From contig JAYTCQ010000354.1 of NCBI GenBank assembly GCA_043736395.1, forward strand, positions 1-64,000: 64,000 bases of DNA, read 5' to 3'. Position numbers and translations under genes: made by a program. This stretch comes from JAFDVL01 sp043736395. GTDB taxonomy: Bacteria > Acidobacteriota > Blastocatellia > RBC074. This document shows positions 33,692 to 41,469 of this stretch, piece after piece. The notes under the pieces are model-generated. The model was not told the origin of the DNA. It was given only the letters and a program-made list of their open reading frames with translations, and made no database searches. How positions within the stretch are numbered: position 1 is the stretch's first letter; each line of letters opens with the position of its first letter.

Positions 33692-35635
33692 TTATCGCCC
33701 CGCCGTTCGAACCATTTCGTATTGATAAAGTGCTTTTCCCAATTCGCCAAGTTTTGACAAGCCGCGCAATTCACCCTGACGCGGAATGACGGCTTGCGGA
33801 ATTCTTGGGAATGACACTTGAAACTTCGTCTTAACAATCGCCTCGCGTGCGGCTAATGCATGGCACAAAGTGCAATCCTGTTGCGGTGTGGTCAGGTTAA
33901 TAAAAATTCCTCCCACCGTGATTTTCATTTGCTCGCACGATGCCAGCAAATCTCGTGTTTCGGCGTACGCCACTTCGGTTGGAATGCTCACGACAGAAAT
34001 TCGCGCCTTGGTTCCATCAGCTAACAAAGTGCGTAATTTCTTAAGGTTTTTCGACATTTCTACTAATAACTGTGAGAGTCGCGGCAGGCGCAGCATGTTG
34101 CGATACTTCAGGAAAACACCAAAAAAAGCCTTCAACCATTGATCTATCAAAGTGGGCATTTCCAGCAAACGGATTAAATGTCCGGTAGGAGCCGTGTCGA
34201 GAACTACCACATCGTATTTCCCTGATTGATGCAGCTCAATCACGCGCAACAACGCCATCACTTCATCCAGTCCCGGCGGAGCCAGATCAATCATTCGTTC
34301 CATGACTTCGCGGTCAAAAGTGAAGTCGAGGTTTTGCATCGCAGCACTCAGGAATTTTTTCAGATCGTGGGCGTATTCTTTTTGCAAAACTTCAAATTCT
34401 GCATTCGCGTTAATTTCGAGAACGCTCAAATTTGGGGTCACTGCTACGATTTCTGCGCCGATAGGTAGCGCAAAACAATCTGCCAATGAATGCGCCGGAT
34501 CCGTCGAACATAGCAAAACTTTTTTGCCTTCTGTTTGTGCAAGTCTCATGGCTGTTGCACACGCCAGTGTAGTCTTTCCGACTCCGCCTTTCCCCGCAAA
34601 AAATAACAGGTTGGCTTTCGGCACAGGTACGTTGCTGAAGGTGGGAAAATCATTAACCGAAGCCTTCACGCTCACCACCTCCGGCATCAATGTTAGCGGT
34701 TCCACGTCATCCCAAAAATGTTCGAGTGAATTCACTCCTCGCATTTCTTCCGGCTGCAATTCTGAGCGCCAGAAATTATATTCTTCATAACTTTGCAGCA
34801 TTGCGCGAATTTCAGAATTTTGACGCGCGTACGCTTCACGACAAGTCGCACAATCATTGTGTGGAAATAACTGATTGACGACGATCTCACTTACCGGGAT
34901 TTGCAGGCGTTGTAAGGCCGTGAGTAAATCTTTTGTCTCATTGATGCTCAAAGCTTCTGCCAGCATTACTGGTACGAAGCGACACAGCTGTACATCACAC
35001 AATAAGGCTTCCAGATTTTTGACAGAGGAAGTGATCGTCAACAAAAATTGATCTAGTTCATCGCCGTAATAATTGCCACTGAACAATTTTTTCATGTAGC
35101 GATTTTTGGCTAACAGCGCATCCAGCATTCCTAACCAGCGATGCAATAATTCAGGCATTCCAAGCAATCGCAGCGTGTGCCCAGTTGGCGCAGTGTCTAC
35201 AATCACGCAATCATAATTTTCAGCCGAAACCCATTCTGAGATTTCCAGAAATGCCATCAATTCATCTAAGCCAGGCAACGAAAGTTCCAGAAATTGATTG
35301 ATGTCTGAATCGTCCAGAAACGTTCCGCGCTTGGCAATTTCGCGCAAATGTTCGGCGTGAAGTGCTTTGAATTTTGTCAGACATTCCTGTGCGTTGAGTT
35401 CAATGATCGTCAAATTTGACGGGATCATGCTCGCCTGTTCTCCCAATCCATCCATCAAAGAATGCGCTGGATCGGATGAAGCAATCAGGTATTTTTTTTC
35501 AGGAAAAGTTTTTGCGAGATACAGCGCAGTCGCCAAAGCAGACGTAGTTTTCCCAACTCCACCTTTGCCACCAAAAAGCAGTAGGTGTAAATTTTGATCG
35601 TTGAGAAATGCAGGGCGCATTGGCTGATTAATCAT
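33692..35635 (-). CDS. tandem ArsA/Get3-family ATPase in gas vesicle locus
   Basis: A 647-aa protein made of two ArsA/Get3 halves. Each has a deviant Walker A (GKGGVGKTT at 23-31 and 348-356), an SSDPAHSL/STDPAHSL switch, a VDTAPTGHTLRLL or LDTAPTGHLIRLL segment, and a CxxC pair (C262/C265 and C588/C591) like the zinc-binding cysteines of Get3. The tandem form resembles ArsA, but no arsenite-efflux gene is nearby. Get3-type members chaperone hydrophobic tail-anchored proteins, so here it may handle the very hydrophobic GvpA-family subunits. Immediately followed by a gvpM/S-like gene. Confidence 0.85.
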   Translation of the reverse strand: MINQPMRPAFLNDQNLHLLLFGGKGGVGKTTSALATALYLAKTFPEKKYLIASSDPAHSLMDGLGEQASMIPSNLTIIELNAQECLTKFKALHAEHLREIAKRGTFLDDSDINQFLELSLPGLDELMAFLEISEWVSAENYDCVIVDTAPTGHTLRLLGMPELLHRWLGMLDALLAKNRYMKKLFSGNYYGDELDQFLLTITSSVKNLEALLCDVQLCRFVPVMLAEALSINETKDLLTALQRLQIPVSEIVVNQLFPHNDCATCREAYARQNSEIRAMLQSYEEYNFWRSELQPEEMRGVNSLEHFWDDVEPLTLMPEVVSVKASVNDFPTFSNVPVPKANLLFFAGKGGVGKTTLACATAMRLAQTEGKKVLLCSTDPAHSLADCFALPIGAEIVAVTPNLSVLEINANAEFEVLQKEYAHDLKKFLSAAMQNLDFTFDREVMERMIDLAPPGLDEVMALLRVIELHQSGKYDVVVLDTAPTGHLIRLLEMPTLIDQWLKAFFGVFLKYRNMLRLPRLSQLLVEMSKNLKKLRTLLADGTKARISVVSIPTEVAYAETRDLLASCEQMKITVGGIFINLTTPQQDCTLCHALAAREAIVKTKFQVSFPRIPQAVIPRQGELRGLSKLGELGKALYQYEMVRTAGR

Positions 35636-35653
35636 ATTTTGCGCTCATCAAAA

Positions 35654-36055
35654 TCATTCTTCATCACTGTCATCTTCATCTTCTTCATTTTCTTCGTCGT
35701 CATCGTCTTCTACCTCTTCATCCTCTTCATCACTGTCGTCTTCGTCTTCATCGTCGTCCTCATCGTCATCGTCACCATCATCTTCGTCTTCGTCATCGTC
35801 GTCCTCTTCATCGCCCTCATCATTCGCCGCAGACTCTTCCAATGCGCTCAATCGCTCTAACAATACTGCTTCCTGTTCATCAAATTCGTCTTCGGTGATT
35901 TGTCCTGTTTCGAGCATCATGTACAGCTCGCTCAGCGCAGTAGTAATTTGCTCAGAGGCGTTGGTTATTTCCTGCTCTGCCGCATTGCGGATTTCTCCCA
36001 GCAGCCAAAAAAAGCCGTGCATGGGAGCCAGAAAAATGTCATCAACTAAAAACAC
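35654..36055 (-). CDS. gvpG: gas vesicle protein GvpG with long acidic tail
   Basis: Residues 1-75 match GvpG (FLVDDIFLAPMHGFFWLLGEI start; LYMMLETGQITEDEFDEQE helix). Residues 79-133 are almost only Asp and Glu, far beyond the usual GvpG length of under 100 aa. The tail is encoded by a GAT/GAC/GAA-rich tract at 35657-35821. It begins with GTG at 36055 after GAGAAG. GvpG and GvpF/L belong to the assembly machinery. The acidic tail could bind basic partners or GvpA-family subunits. Confidence 0.87.
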   Translation of the reverse strand: MFLVDDIFLAPMHGFFWLLGEIRNAAEQEITNASEQITTALSELYMMLETGQITEDEFDEQEAVLLERLSALEESAANDEGDEEDDDDEDEDDGDDDDEDDDEDEDDSDEEDEEVEDDDDEENEEDEDDSDEE

Positions 36056-36084
36056 AAAAAACTTCTCGACGATTTCACAAACAA

Positions 36085-36849
36085 CTAAAATTCCAGGGCG
36101 ACTTCGACAAAGTTATACGGCGCCCACGGCCCGTTAAAATCAAAGGCAAAGTTGTCATCAAACAATTCCGCTGCCGCATAAACCTGTTGCTCAAAGTTTG
36201 CTAACGAAGACCGATCCACCAGGCAAACCAGATTCATCACTTCGCGTTCCGTCCGGCAACGATTCACTTTGATTTCCGCGCAGGAATTCGTGAGTGCGTC
36301 CTCGACCTTCTCCGTGAACTCTTCCCTATCACTCGCATGCAATTGCTCAAAGAGGCGTCCAACAGCCAATTTGTCATCCTGACGCGGTTCACCTTCGCCA
36401 CTGAATAAACGATCCCGCGCAGCCAGTAATTCAGGATGTAAATTGACGAAATATTCAAAAATATTCGGCACGTCCCACGTGACGCGAACGCCCATTTCTA
36501 CTTTGTCTGCCACGCGTTCTAATTGCGAAGCGAGTGCCTCGGAATTTTTTGTGAGTACTTCTTCGACGGCTTCCTGTGAATTCGCAGCGACGCCGAAAGC
36601 CATTGGTAAAACGGACAAATTTTCAGCTAATAATTTTTTCAGGACTTCCTGATGTGCGGCGAGATTTTTTCGCTGCGGCAGGATTTTTTCGCCGGAAGAA
36701 TCACTCACCACAGCGGCGAATTTGCCGTTGGAAATTGTGTAGACGTGCTGACCGTTTAGACCACAATTTCCTAATTCCAGGTGGTCTTGGGCGGCGATGA
36801 CGGCGTAAAGATATTTAGAACTGCGAGCGGCGGCGGCTTTGACTGACAT
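36085..36849 (-). CDS. gas vesicle protein GvpF/GvpL family (copy 3)
   Basis: A 254-aa GvpF/L protein: start KYLYAVIAAQDHLELGNCGLNGQHVYTISNGKFAAVVSDS, centre VLPMAFGVAANSQEAVEEVL, end DFNGPWAPYNFVEVALE. GvpF and GvpL share a two-domain fold and help nucleate vesicles. The start is the ATG at 36849 after AGGAG; the frame is open to 36906. One of three family members in this locus. Confidence 0.93.
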   Translation of the reverse strand: MSVKAAAARSSKYLYAVIAAQDHLELGNCGLNGQHVYTISNGKFAAVVSDSSGEKILPQRKNLAAHQEVLKKLLAENLSVLPMAFGVAANSQEAVEEVLTKNSEALASQLERVADKVEMGVRVTWDVPNIFEYFVNLHPELLAARDRLFSGEGEPRQDDKLAVGRLFEQLHASDREEFTEKVEDALTNSCAEIKVNRCRTEREVMNLVCLVDRSSLANFEQQVYAAAELFDDNFAFDFNGPWAPYNFVEVALEF

Positions 36850-37013
36850 GGTTTTGGGTCTCCTGTAAAACCTGCCACACAAACGGTCAGAACAAAGCGA
36901 AAACAAGGAAGGAAAACTGAATGAATCAAAAGTTGCTCTGTTACTGAATCGCGGTGGCTCGGCGAATTTGGGTTACTGCTACTAACAACAATTTCTGTTG
37001 TTACGATCAAAAA

Positions 37014-37226
37014 TTATTTTGCTTCGGTGGCATTTCGGACTTGAGCATTCCATCGCTCAATCAACCACCAACGCCTTATTTCACGGTGCTGTAAATCAAT
37101 TTCAGCATTACTATTTTCCTGCTCAGCCAGATGATCCTGCGGGACACCCGTACTCGTAGGAACCGCGCGAAACGATTTGCGATGACGATTGGTTTTGATG
37201 TGCGATGCGGTTTTTAATTTCAGCAT
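37014..37226 (-). CDS. small unknown protein in gas vesicle locus
   Basis: A 70-aa basic protein, not recognised (KLKTASHIKTNRHRKSF start; REIRRWWLIERWNAQVRN end). Its ATG lies two bases after the stop of the upstream small gene, so it is probably expressed by translational coupling, having no ribosome site of its own. Real but low-confidence. Confidence 0.45.
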   Translation of the reverse strand: MLKLKTASHIKTNRHRKSFRAVPTSTGVPQDHLAEQENSNAEIDLQHREIRRWWLIERWNAQVRNATEAK

Positions 37227-37228
37227 GA

Positions 37229-37552
37229 TTAGTATTTCAGCTTGAATGAATTATTTGCAGTGGCACTCACGCTTTTGGCGATTTGCTTGCTTCCTTCGAC
37301 TGGAAGATCGTAATCGGCTGCCGCCAATTGTTTGAGGATGACAGCTTTTTCCGCATCAATTTCGCGGAAGCGTGTCCGCAATTCCTGCAATCGTTCCATC
37401 GCGCTGTCTTTTTCTTTGTTGCGACGGACTTTCTCCATTTCAAGTGCCGTCAATTTCATAAATGCTTTGTATGGACTAAAGCTACTTTCGTTACGATTGG
37501 AATGTGTACGAATGCTTTGTAACCCGCGTAGCGTACTTTGACGTGATTTCAT
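37229..37552 (-). CDS. small helical protein in gas vesicle locus
   Basis: A 107-aa protein with a long charged helix (LTALEMEKVRRNKEKDSAMERLQ, RFREIDAEKAVILKQLAAAD). It resembles small helix-only proteins seen in other gas vesicle loci, but no gvp name can be given with confidence. AGGAGG precedes the ATG. It follows gvpN by 13 bp and is followed by the 70-aa gene. Confidence 0.65.
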   Translation of the reverse strand: MKSRQSTLRGLQSIRTHSNRNESSFSPYKAFMKLTALEMEKVRRNKEKDSAMERLQELRTRFREIDAEKAVILKQLAAADYDLPVEGSKQIAKSVSATANNSFKLKY

Positions 37553-37565
37553 TTCAGCTTTCCTC

Positions 37566-38522
37566 CTAACGACAAAATTTATGAATTAAAACATCAACTG
37601 TTTTGGGAGTAATGGTTTTCGAAGCTTTCTCGCCTTTGCCACCATCACGGCTTAGCACATCACGACAAACCCAACGGAACAATTCGTCATTGATCCGCGC
37701 ATGCGAATCACGTGCAGCAATCACGCGTGCAATCGCAATCGCAGCGCGAATTGTTGGATACGTTTGATCGTTACCGAGTGCTCGCAGTTCGTCTATGATG
37801 TTAATGATGCTGGTGGCGTCTTCGAGTTCAATGCCTGACTTCGCCATCGTGACAGCGATTTCTGTTTCGCGGTCATAATGTCCCAAATCAATGGTAATCA
37901 TTCGATCTAACAACGCATCCTGCGTTTTATGGACACCGGCGTATTCTTCAGGATTTGAGGTGAAAATTGCGTGAAATTCTGGATGAACATTCATGTAGCC
38001 TTCGCCTGAGCGACGCAGCTTCGGCAAGTTCAAAATGCGCTCCGACAATACGCTGAGCAAAGCATTATTGGCTTCGGCTGGCGAGCGATTAAATTCATCG
38101 TAAATTAAAGTGTTACCATCTCGACAGGCCATCGTCAGGCGGCTGTCTACCCAATAACTTTTGACTTCATCCTGCGTTTTCACGACAGAATGAATAAAAT
38201 TATCCACTAACGTAGAGCGACGATAACCGGAGTCACGACCAATTAAATCAGCCGAACCGAATTCATCATCACCGTGAATCAGTGTGACCGGACGCGCTAA
38301 TTGCGCGGCAACATGAAAAGCAAGCGTCGTCTTACCTGTTCCCGCCGGTCCGGCAAAATGTACCGGAAATCCAGCTTGCAAATAAGCGAGTGCTCGCTCA
38401 ACGACGTGCGCAATTTGTGGTGTACTCACAAAACCTGAACTCGGTTCAAGTTGAAGATTTTCGTTCTCAGACTTCGTCCTTATCAAATCAGGAGAAGTTG
38501 CTGTAGAGGCGGATGCAGACAT
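37566..38522 (-). CDS. gvpN: gas vesicle AAA+ ATPase GvpN
   Basis: A 318-aa MoxR-type AAA+ ATPase with Walker A GPAGTGKTT (58-66), the GvpN-specific HGDDEFGSADLIGRDSGYR, Walker B TLIYDEFNRSPAEANNALLSVL and sensor IFTSNPEEYAGVHKTQDAL. GvpN is needed for vesicle maturation. Distinct from the CbbQ-like ATPase at 56306. Confidence 0.95.
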   Translation of the reverse strand: MSASASTATSPDLIRTKSENENLQLEPSSGFVSTPQIAHVVERALAYLQAGFPVHFAGPAGTGKTTLAFHVAAQLARPVTLIHGDDEFGSADLIGRDSGYRRSTLVDNFIHSVVKTQDEVKSYWVDSRLTMACRDGNTLIYDEFNRSPAEANNALLSVLSERILNLPKLRRSGEGYMNVHPEFHAIFTSNPEEYAGVHKTQDALLDRMITIDLGHYDRETEIAVTMAKSGIELEDATSIINIIDELRALGNDQTYPTIRAAIAIARVIAARDSHARINDELFRWVCRDVLSRDGGKGEKASKTITPKTVDVLIHKFCR

Positions 38523-38577
38523 GCGTGGTTCTCTTGGTTGTTCTTTTCAGGCAAATATCCTGCAAAAAAATTTAGGC

Positions 38578-39327
38578 TTAGCCGGCTTTTGCGGCAGCCA
38601 ATTCATGTTCAAATTCGCGGCGAAGCTTTGCGATAGTTTCGCCCTGAACATCTTCGATATGCTTGGAGACGACTTCAGCGGCCATTCTGCTGGCTTGTTC
38701 AGCGGCAGCGCGGCTAGCTTCTTCCAACCGCTTTCCAGCTTCGTTGGTTACGCGTTCGACGGCTTGCTCAACTTTGCGCGCTTTTTCAGCTCTGAGCACG
38801 GCATCAGCTTTCGCTTCTTCTACAGCTTTCGAAGCTAACGTTGCTCTGGTTTCCGAAAGGGATTTTCCTTTAGTACGTGGCGCAGCGGCGGCAGCTTTGG
38901 CAACTGGCGCAGTTACAGCAACTGGTCTGCTTGTGGCAGGCAAGGCAGGCTGATTCCACATCGCGCGCGCACCTGCCAGATCTTCCTGATTTTCTTCGCG
39001 GATGGCAGAAACTTCACTCTTCAATTCAGAGACAAATTCTTGCCGATCTTCTTTCGTAGTGACCGCCATTTCTGCGTGAGCAACTCGAAAGTCTTCCTGC
39101 ATCGTCGCGACCTCACCAACGAGATTGGTGACGAATTCGACCCGCTCCGATTTTGATTTTTCAGCCATCTCGGCATGGTCAACACGAAAGCCTTCTTGCA
39201 TCGTGACGACTTCTGCTTTTAATTCCTGATTTTCAGCCGACAGTCTTTCGATTAACTCTCCGCGTTCGACACGCAAGTCGGCCATTTCTTCAACCAGCCG
39301 TTTCATATCATCGGTCAAGCGTCCCAT
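38578..39327 (-). CDS. GvpC-like repeat protein
   Basis: A 249-aa, almost wholly helical protein. Residues 40-72 and 73-105 are two 33-residue repeats (V.TMQE.FRV.HAEMA....ER..FV..L..E), and a third partial repeat follows (VSAIREENQED). Thirty-three residues is the period of cyanobacterial GvpC, which wraps and stiffens the vesicle wall. An Ala/Pro/Thr linker (about 125-155) leads to a second Ala/Glu/Arg-rich helix. AAGGAG precedes the ATG; it follows gvpA directly, as gvpC does in cyanobacteria. Sequence identity to GvpC itself is not established. Confidence 0.75.
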   Translation of the reverse strand: MGRLTDDMKRLVEEMADLRVERGELIERLSAENQELKAEVVTMQEGFRVDHAEMAEKSKSERVEFVTNLVGEVATMQEDFRVAHAEMAVTTKEDRQEFVSELKSEVSAIREENQEDLAGARAMWNQPALPATSRPVAVTAPVAKAAAAAPRTKGKSLSETRATLASKAVEEAKADAVLRAEKARKVEQAVERVTNEAGKRLEEASRAAAEQASRMAAEVVSKHIEDVQGETIAKLRREFEHELAAAKAG

Positions 39328-39384
39328 TCGATTTGCTCCTTAACTTGCACTGATTCAGGCAAAATCTTTGCTGCGTAAATTAGT

Positions 39385-39423
39385 TAAAAAAATTCCATTG
39401 ACGGGAAGGAGCAAAGCTCCCTC
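39385..39423 (-). terminator. hairpin between gvpA and gvpC-like gene
   Basis: On the minus strand an 8-bp stem with one G-U pair (39405-39412 with 39416-39423, three-base loop) is followed after about a dozen bases by seven U residues (39386-39392). It is a candidate partial terminator or 3' stabiliser that would raise gvpA mRNA above the genes behind it. Confidence 0.5.
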
Positions 39424-39455
39424 GCCGACAAAGGAAATAAAAACGTTCAGTCGTT

Positions 39456-39674
39456 TTAAGCCGGTGCTGCTGCGCTGGAAGTTAATCCAATAGCTTCGGC
39501 GTACTTTAAATAAGTTTCGACCGAGGCAATCACGACACGTGCTTCAACTGACAGTAATTCAATACCGACGAGCGAGACCTTAACCCAAGCATCAATGACG
39601 ATACCTTTATCAAGAATACGATCTACGACTTCTGCCAGACTCGATGAATCCGTTGACTTCGCTATTTTAGCCAT
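39456..39674 (-). CDS. gvpA: major gas vesicle structural protein GvpA
   Basis: A 72-aa protein with the near-invariant GvpA core SLAEVVDRILDKGIVIDAWV and KVSLVGIELLSVEARVVIASVETYLKYAEAIGL. GvpA forms the ribs of the hollow protein shell that excludes water. The start is the ATG at 39674, six bases after AAAGGAG; an in-frame extension to 39722 is unsupported. A 190-bp leader with hairpins precedes it. Confidence 0.98.
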   Translation of the reverse strand: MAKIAKSTDSSSLAEVVDRILDKGIVIDAWVKVSLVGIELLSVEARVVIASVETYLKYAEAIGLTSSAAAPA

Positions 39675-39867
39675 ATTTTCTCCTTTATGATTTTCATACT
39701 CCGGGTGGGAAAAGCTGAACACATCAGAAGGATGAGAAAGTCATCCCAACCACAGCTTGCTAAATCCTACTTGCAGATTTAGTGCCACAATCGGAAGGAC
39801 TACAAAATATTTTTTCTGGGAGTTTTTTTGATAGCGTTGATAGACAAATAACTATTACTTCTATGTG
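39675..39867 (-). promoter_or_regulatory. gvpA leader with two hairpins
   Basis: The longest gap inside the vesicle genes. It holds CTAAATC/GATTTAG (39760-39782) and GGATGA/TCATCC (39730-39746) hairpins. A separate gvpA promoter or attenuator is plausible, since GvpA is needed in large excess. Confidence 0.45.
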
Positions 39868-40584
39868 CTATTTGAGTTTAGGCAGAAGCATCGCAGCAGG
39901 TAAATTTTCTGTCATCACAAAGTTGTAAGGAGGCCACGGCCCACTCGCTGAAAGCTTAACAGATTGCGGCACTATCAGGTGTCGCAACTTGTCATTCCAG
40001 GCTTCAATTTCCGTGCGTCGAAGCAAAAAATATTGCGAACATAACCAGCCATCTTCGAACCTTTTTACTTCTGTTTTTTGACGTTTGAATAACCCATCCA
40101 AAGGCGCACAGACCTCTGTCATCATTGCCTGAAATTCGGTTGAAGGATCTTCGTAATGCCGCCGCCGTGCCGCCAGATATGCTCGACCTGAAGACACGGG
40201 TTCCGGTTCACTGACAACAATATTCCCAATTGCTTGCGGTACAGAAATCAAAAATCGAAGCCCCATTTCAACACAATCTTCCAGTTCATCAAGGAGCGTT
40301 TCATACTGCGCCTGATGCTTCGTCAGGAAATTCATGAGTTGCGCTTCGTTATCAAACAGACAGCCGTACCGCATCGGAATCACTGTGTGTTCACGATGAA
40401 AATCTGCCACGACTTTTTCAAATGATAATAATTGCTCAATGCTTGGAGTCGCAGAATTTTCACAGGCAGAAATAATCGCCGTCAGATTATTATTCGAGAT
40501 AAAAAATACTTCTGTAGACACAGAATTCACGGAATGGATTTTCTTTTCAGAGTTGCGCAACACAGCGTAGAGCAGCAGTTTCAT
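39868..40584 (-). CDS. gas vesicle protein GvpF/GvpL family (copy 2)
   Basis: A 238-aa GvpF/L protein (KLLLYAVLRNSEKKIHSV start; VIPMRYGCLFDNEAQLMNFL; SASGPWPPYNFVM end). It overlaps the upstream family member by 4 bp (ATGA), so the two are made together and may act as an F/L pair. Confidence 0.92.
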   Translation of the reverse strand: MKLLLYAVLRNSEKKIHSVNSVSTEVFFISNNNLTAIISACENSATPSIEQLLSFEKVVADFHREHTVIPMRYGCLFDNEAQLMNFLTKHQAQYETLLDELEDCVEMGLRFLISVPQAIGNIVVSEPEPVSSGRAYLAARRRHYEDPSTEFQAMMTEVCAPLDGLFKRQKTEVKRFEDGWLCSQYFLLRRTEIEAWNDKLRHLIVPQSVKLSASGPWPPYNFVMTENLPAAMLLPKLK

Positions 40585-41393
40585 GCACTTTGCTCCTTGG
40601 CTAAATTTGGAGAAAAACTATACGGCGGCCACGCTCCGGACATCGTAAAAACAAAGCCTTTTTCTGCGTATTTCGAATTGATGCTATCAACGCGCAGTCG
40701 AAAATCTTCGCGAGATTCTTGTGGAATTAAAAATGCCCAATTCAAAATTGCTTCAAGTTCGTCGTCAGAATTCGTAACTTTTCGTGCTCGAAAATCAACG
40801 GCGGATTGACTCAGCTCCTGCGCAATTTGTACGCAGATTTCTTGTATCCATTGATTTAATTCCTGCTCTACCGCCGCCTTGATTTTTTGCTCTTGAAAAT
40901 AGCGCAGCCCCGGAGAAATTGCGCCGAGCTGTTCGTCCTGTTCAGCTAATTTTTGATCCAACAATCGCTGTCTGGCTGCGACACGATTGATGCTTCCCTT
41001 GACTGAAAATTCCTGCTTGTTATTGATGTGATGCAGGAATCCAAAAATTGTTCCGTGTTGTGTTTGAAGAAAATCTGTGACGCCGGAAGCCGTAGAAAAT
41101 AACGTACCAAATCGCGCTGGTAAAACGGGAGCTTGACGCAGTTGCTCTTCGATGACTGCTTCGTGTTGCAAGGCTCGCGGAGCAATCCAGTTCAAATCTT
41201 TCATCAATTCTTCCGCTTCCGCACCAATGAAATCAGTCAGTGGAACTTCGCTAACAATTGCGGTCAACGAATTGTATTGAAGAGCGAATAAAGGGCTGCC
41301 ATCATCAAAGCCCACGCCTTGAACTTCCGGCAGCTCTTTCGTCAGAGAAATACAAAAAAGATAAATTGCTTTGGAGGGTTGGTTGTTCGTCAT
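40581..41393 (-). CDS. gas vesicle protein GvpF/GvpL family (copy 1)
   Basis: A 270-aa GvpF/L protein: AIYLFCISLTKELPEVQGVGFDDGSPLFALQYNSLTAIVSEV, VLPARFGTLFSTASGVTDFL, KGFVFTMSGAWPPYSF. The longest of the three copies, with a central coiled segment (QRLLDQKLAEQDEQ). It lies 77 bp downstream of the Cdc48-like gene. Confidence 0.93.
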   Translation of the reverse strand: MTNNQPSKAIYLFCISLTKELPEVQGVGFDDGSPLFALQYNSLTAIVSEVPLTDFIGAEAEELMKDLNWIAPRALQHEAVIEEQLRQAPVLPARFGTLFSTASGVTDFLQTQHGTIFGFLHHINNKQEFSVKGSINRVAARQRLLDQKLAEQDEQLGAISPGLRYFQEQKIKAAVEQELNQWIQEICVQIAQELSQSAVDFRARKVTNSDDELEAILNWAFLIPQESREDFRLRVDSINSKYAEKGFVFTMSGAWPPYSFSPNLAKEQSA

Positions 41394-41469
41394 AAAATTC
41401 AGTTACAAAATGCAGCGGGTACTGCACAAGTAACGAGAGTAATTTCTTCCGCGAAGATGGATGAATTTG

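Noticed and set aside
33692..35635. Arsenic resistance ArsA
   Set aside because: No arsB, arsR or arsC-like gene lies nearby, and the gene is coupled to gas vesicle genes with Get3-like CxxC pairs.
35594..35860. Plus-strand open frame rich in Ile/Val/Phe
   Set aside because: It is the complement of the acidic tail of GvpG; the hydrophobic repeat follows from reading GAN codons backwards.
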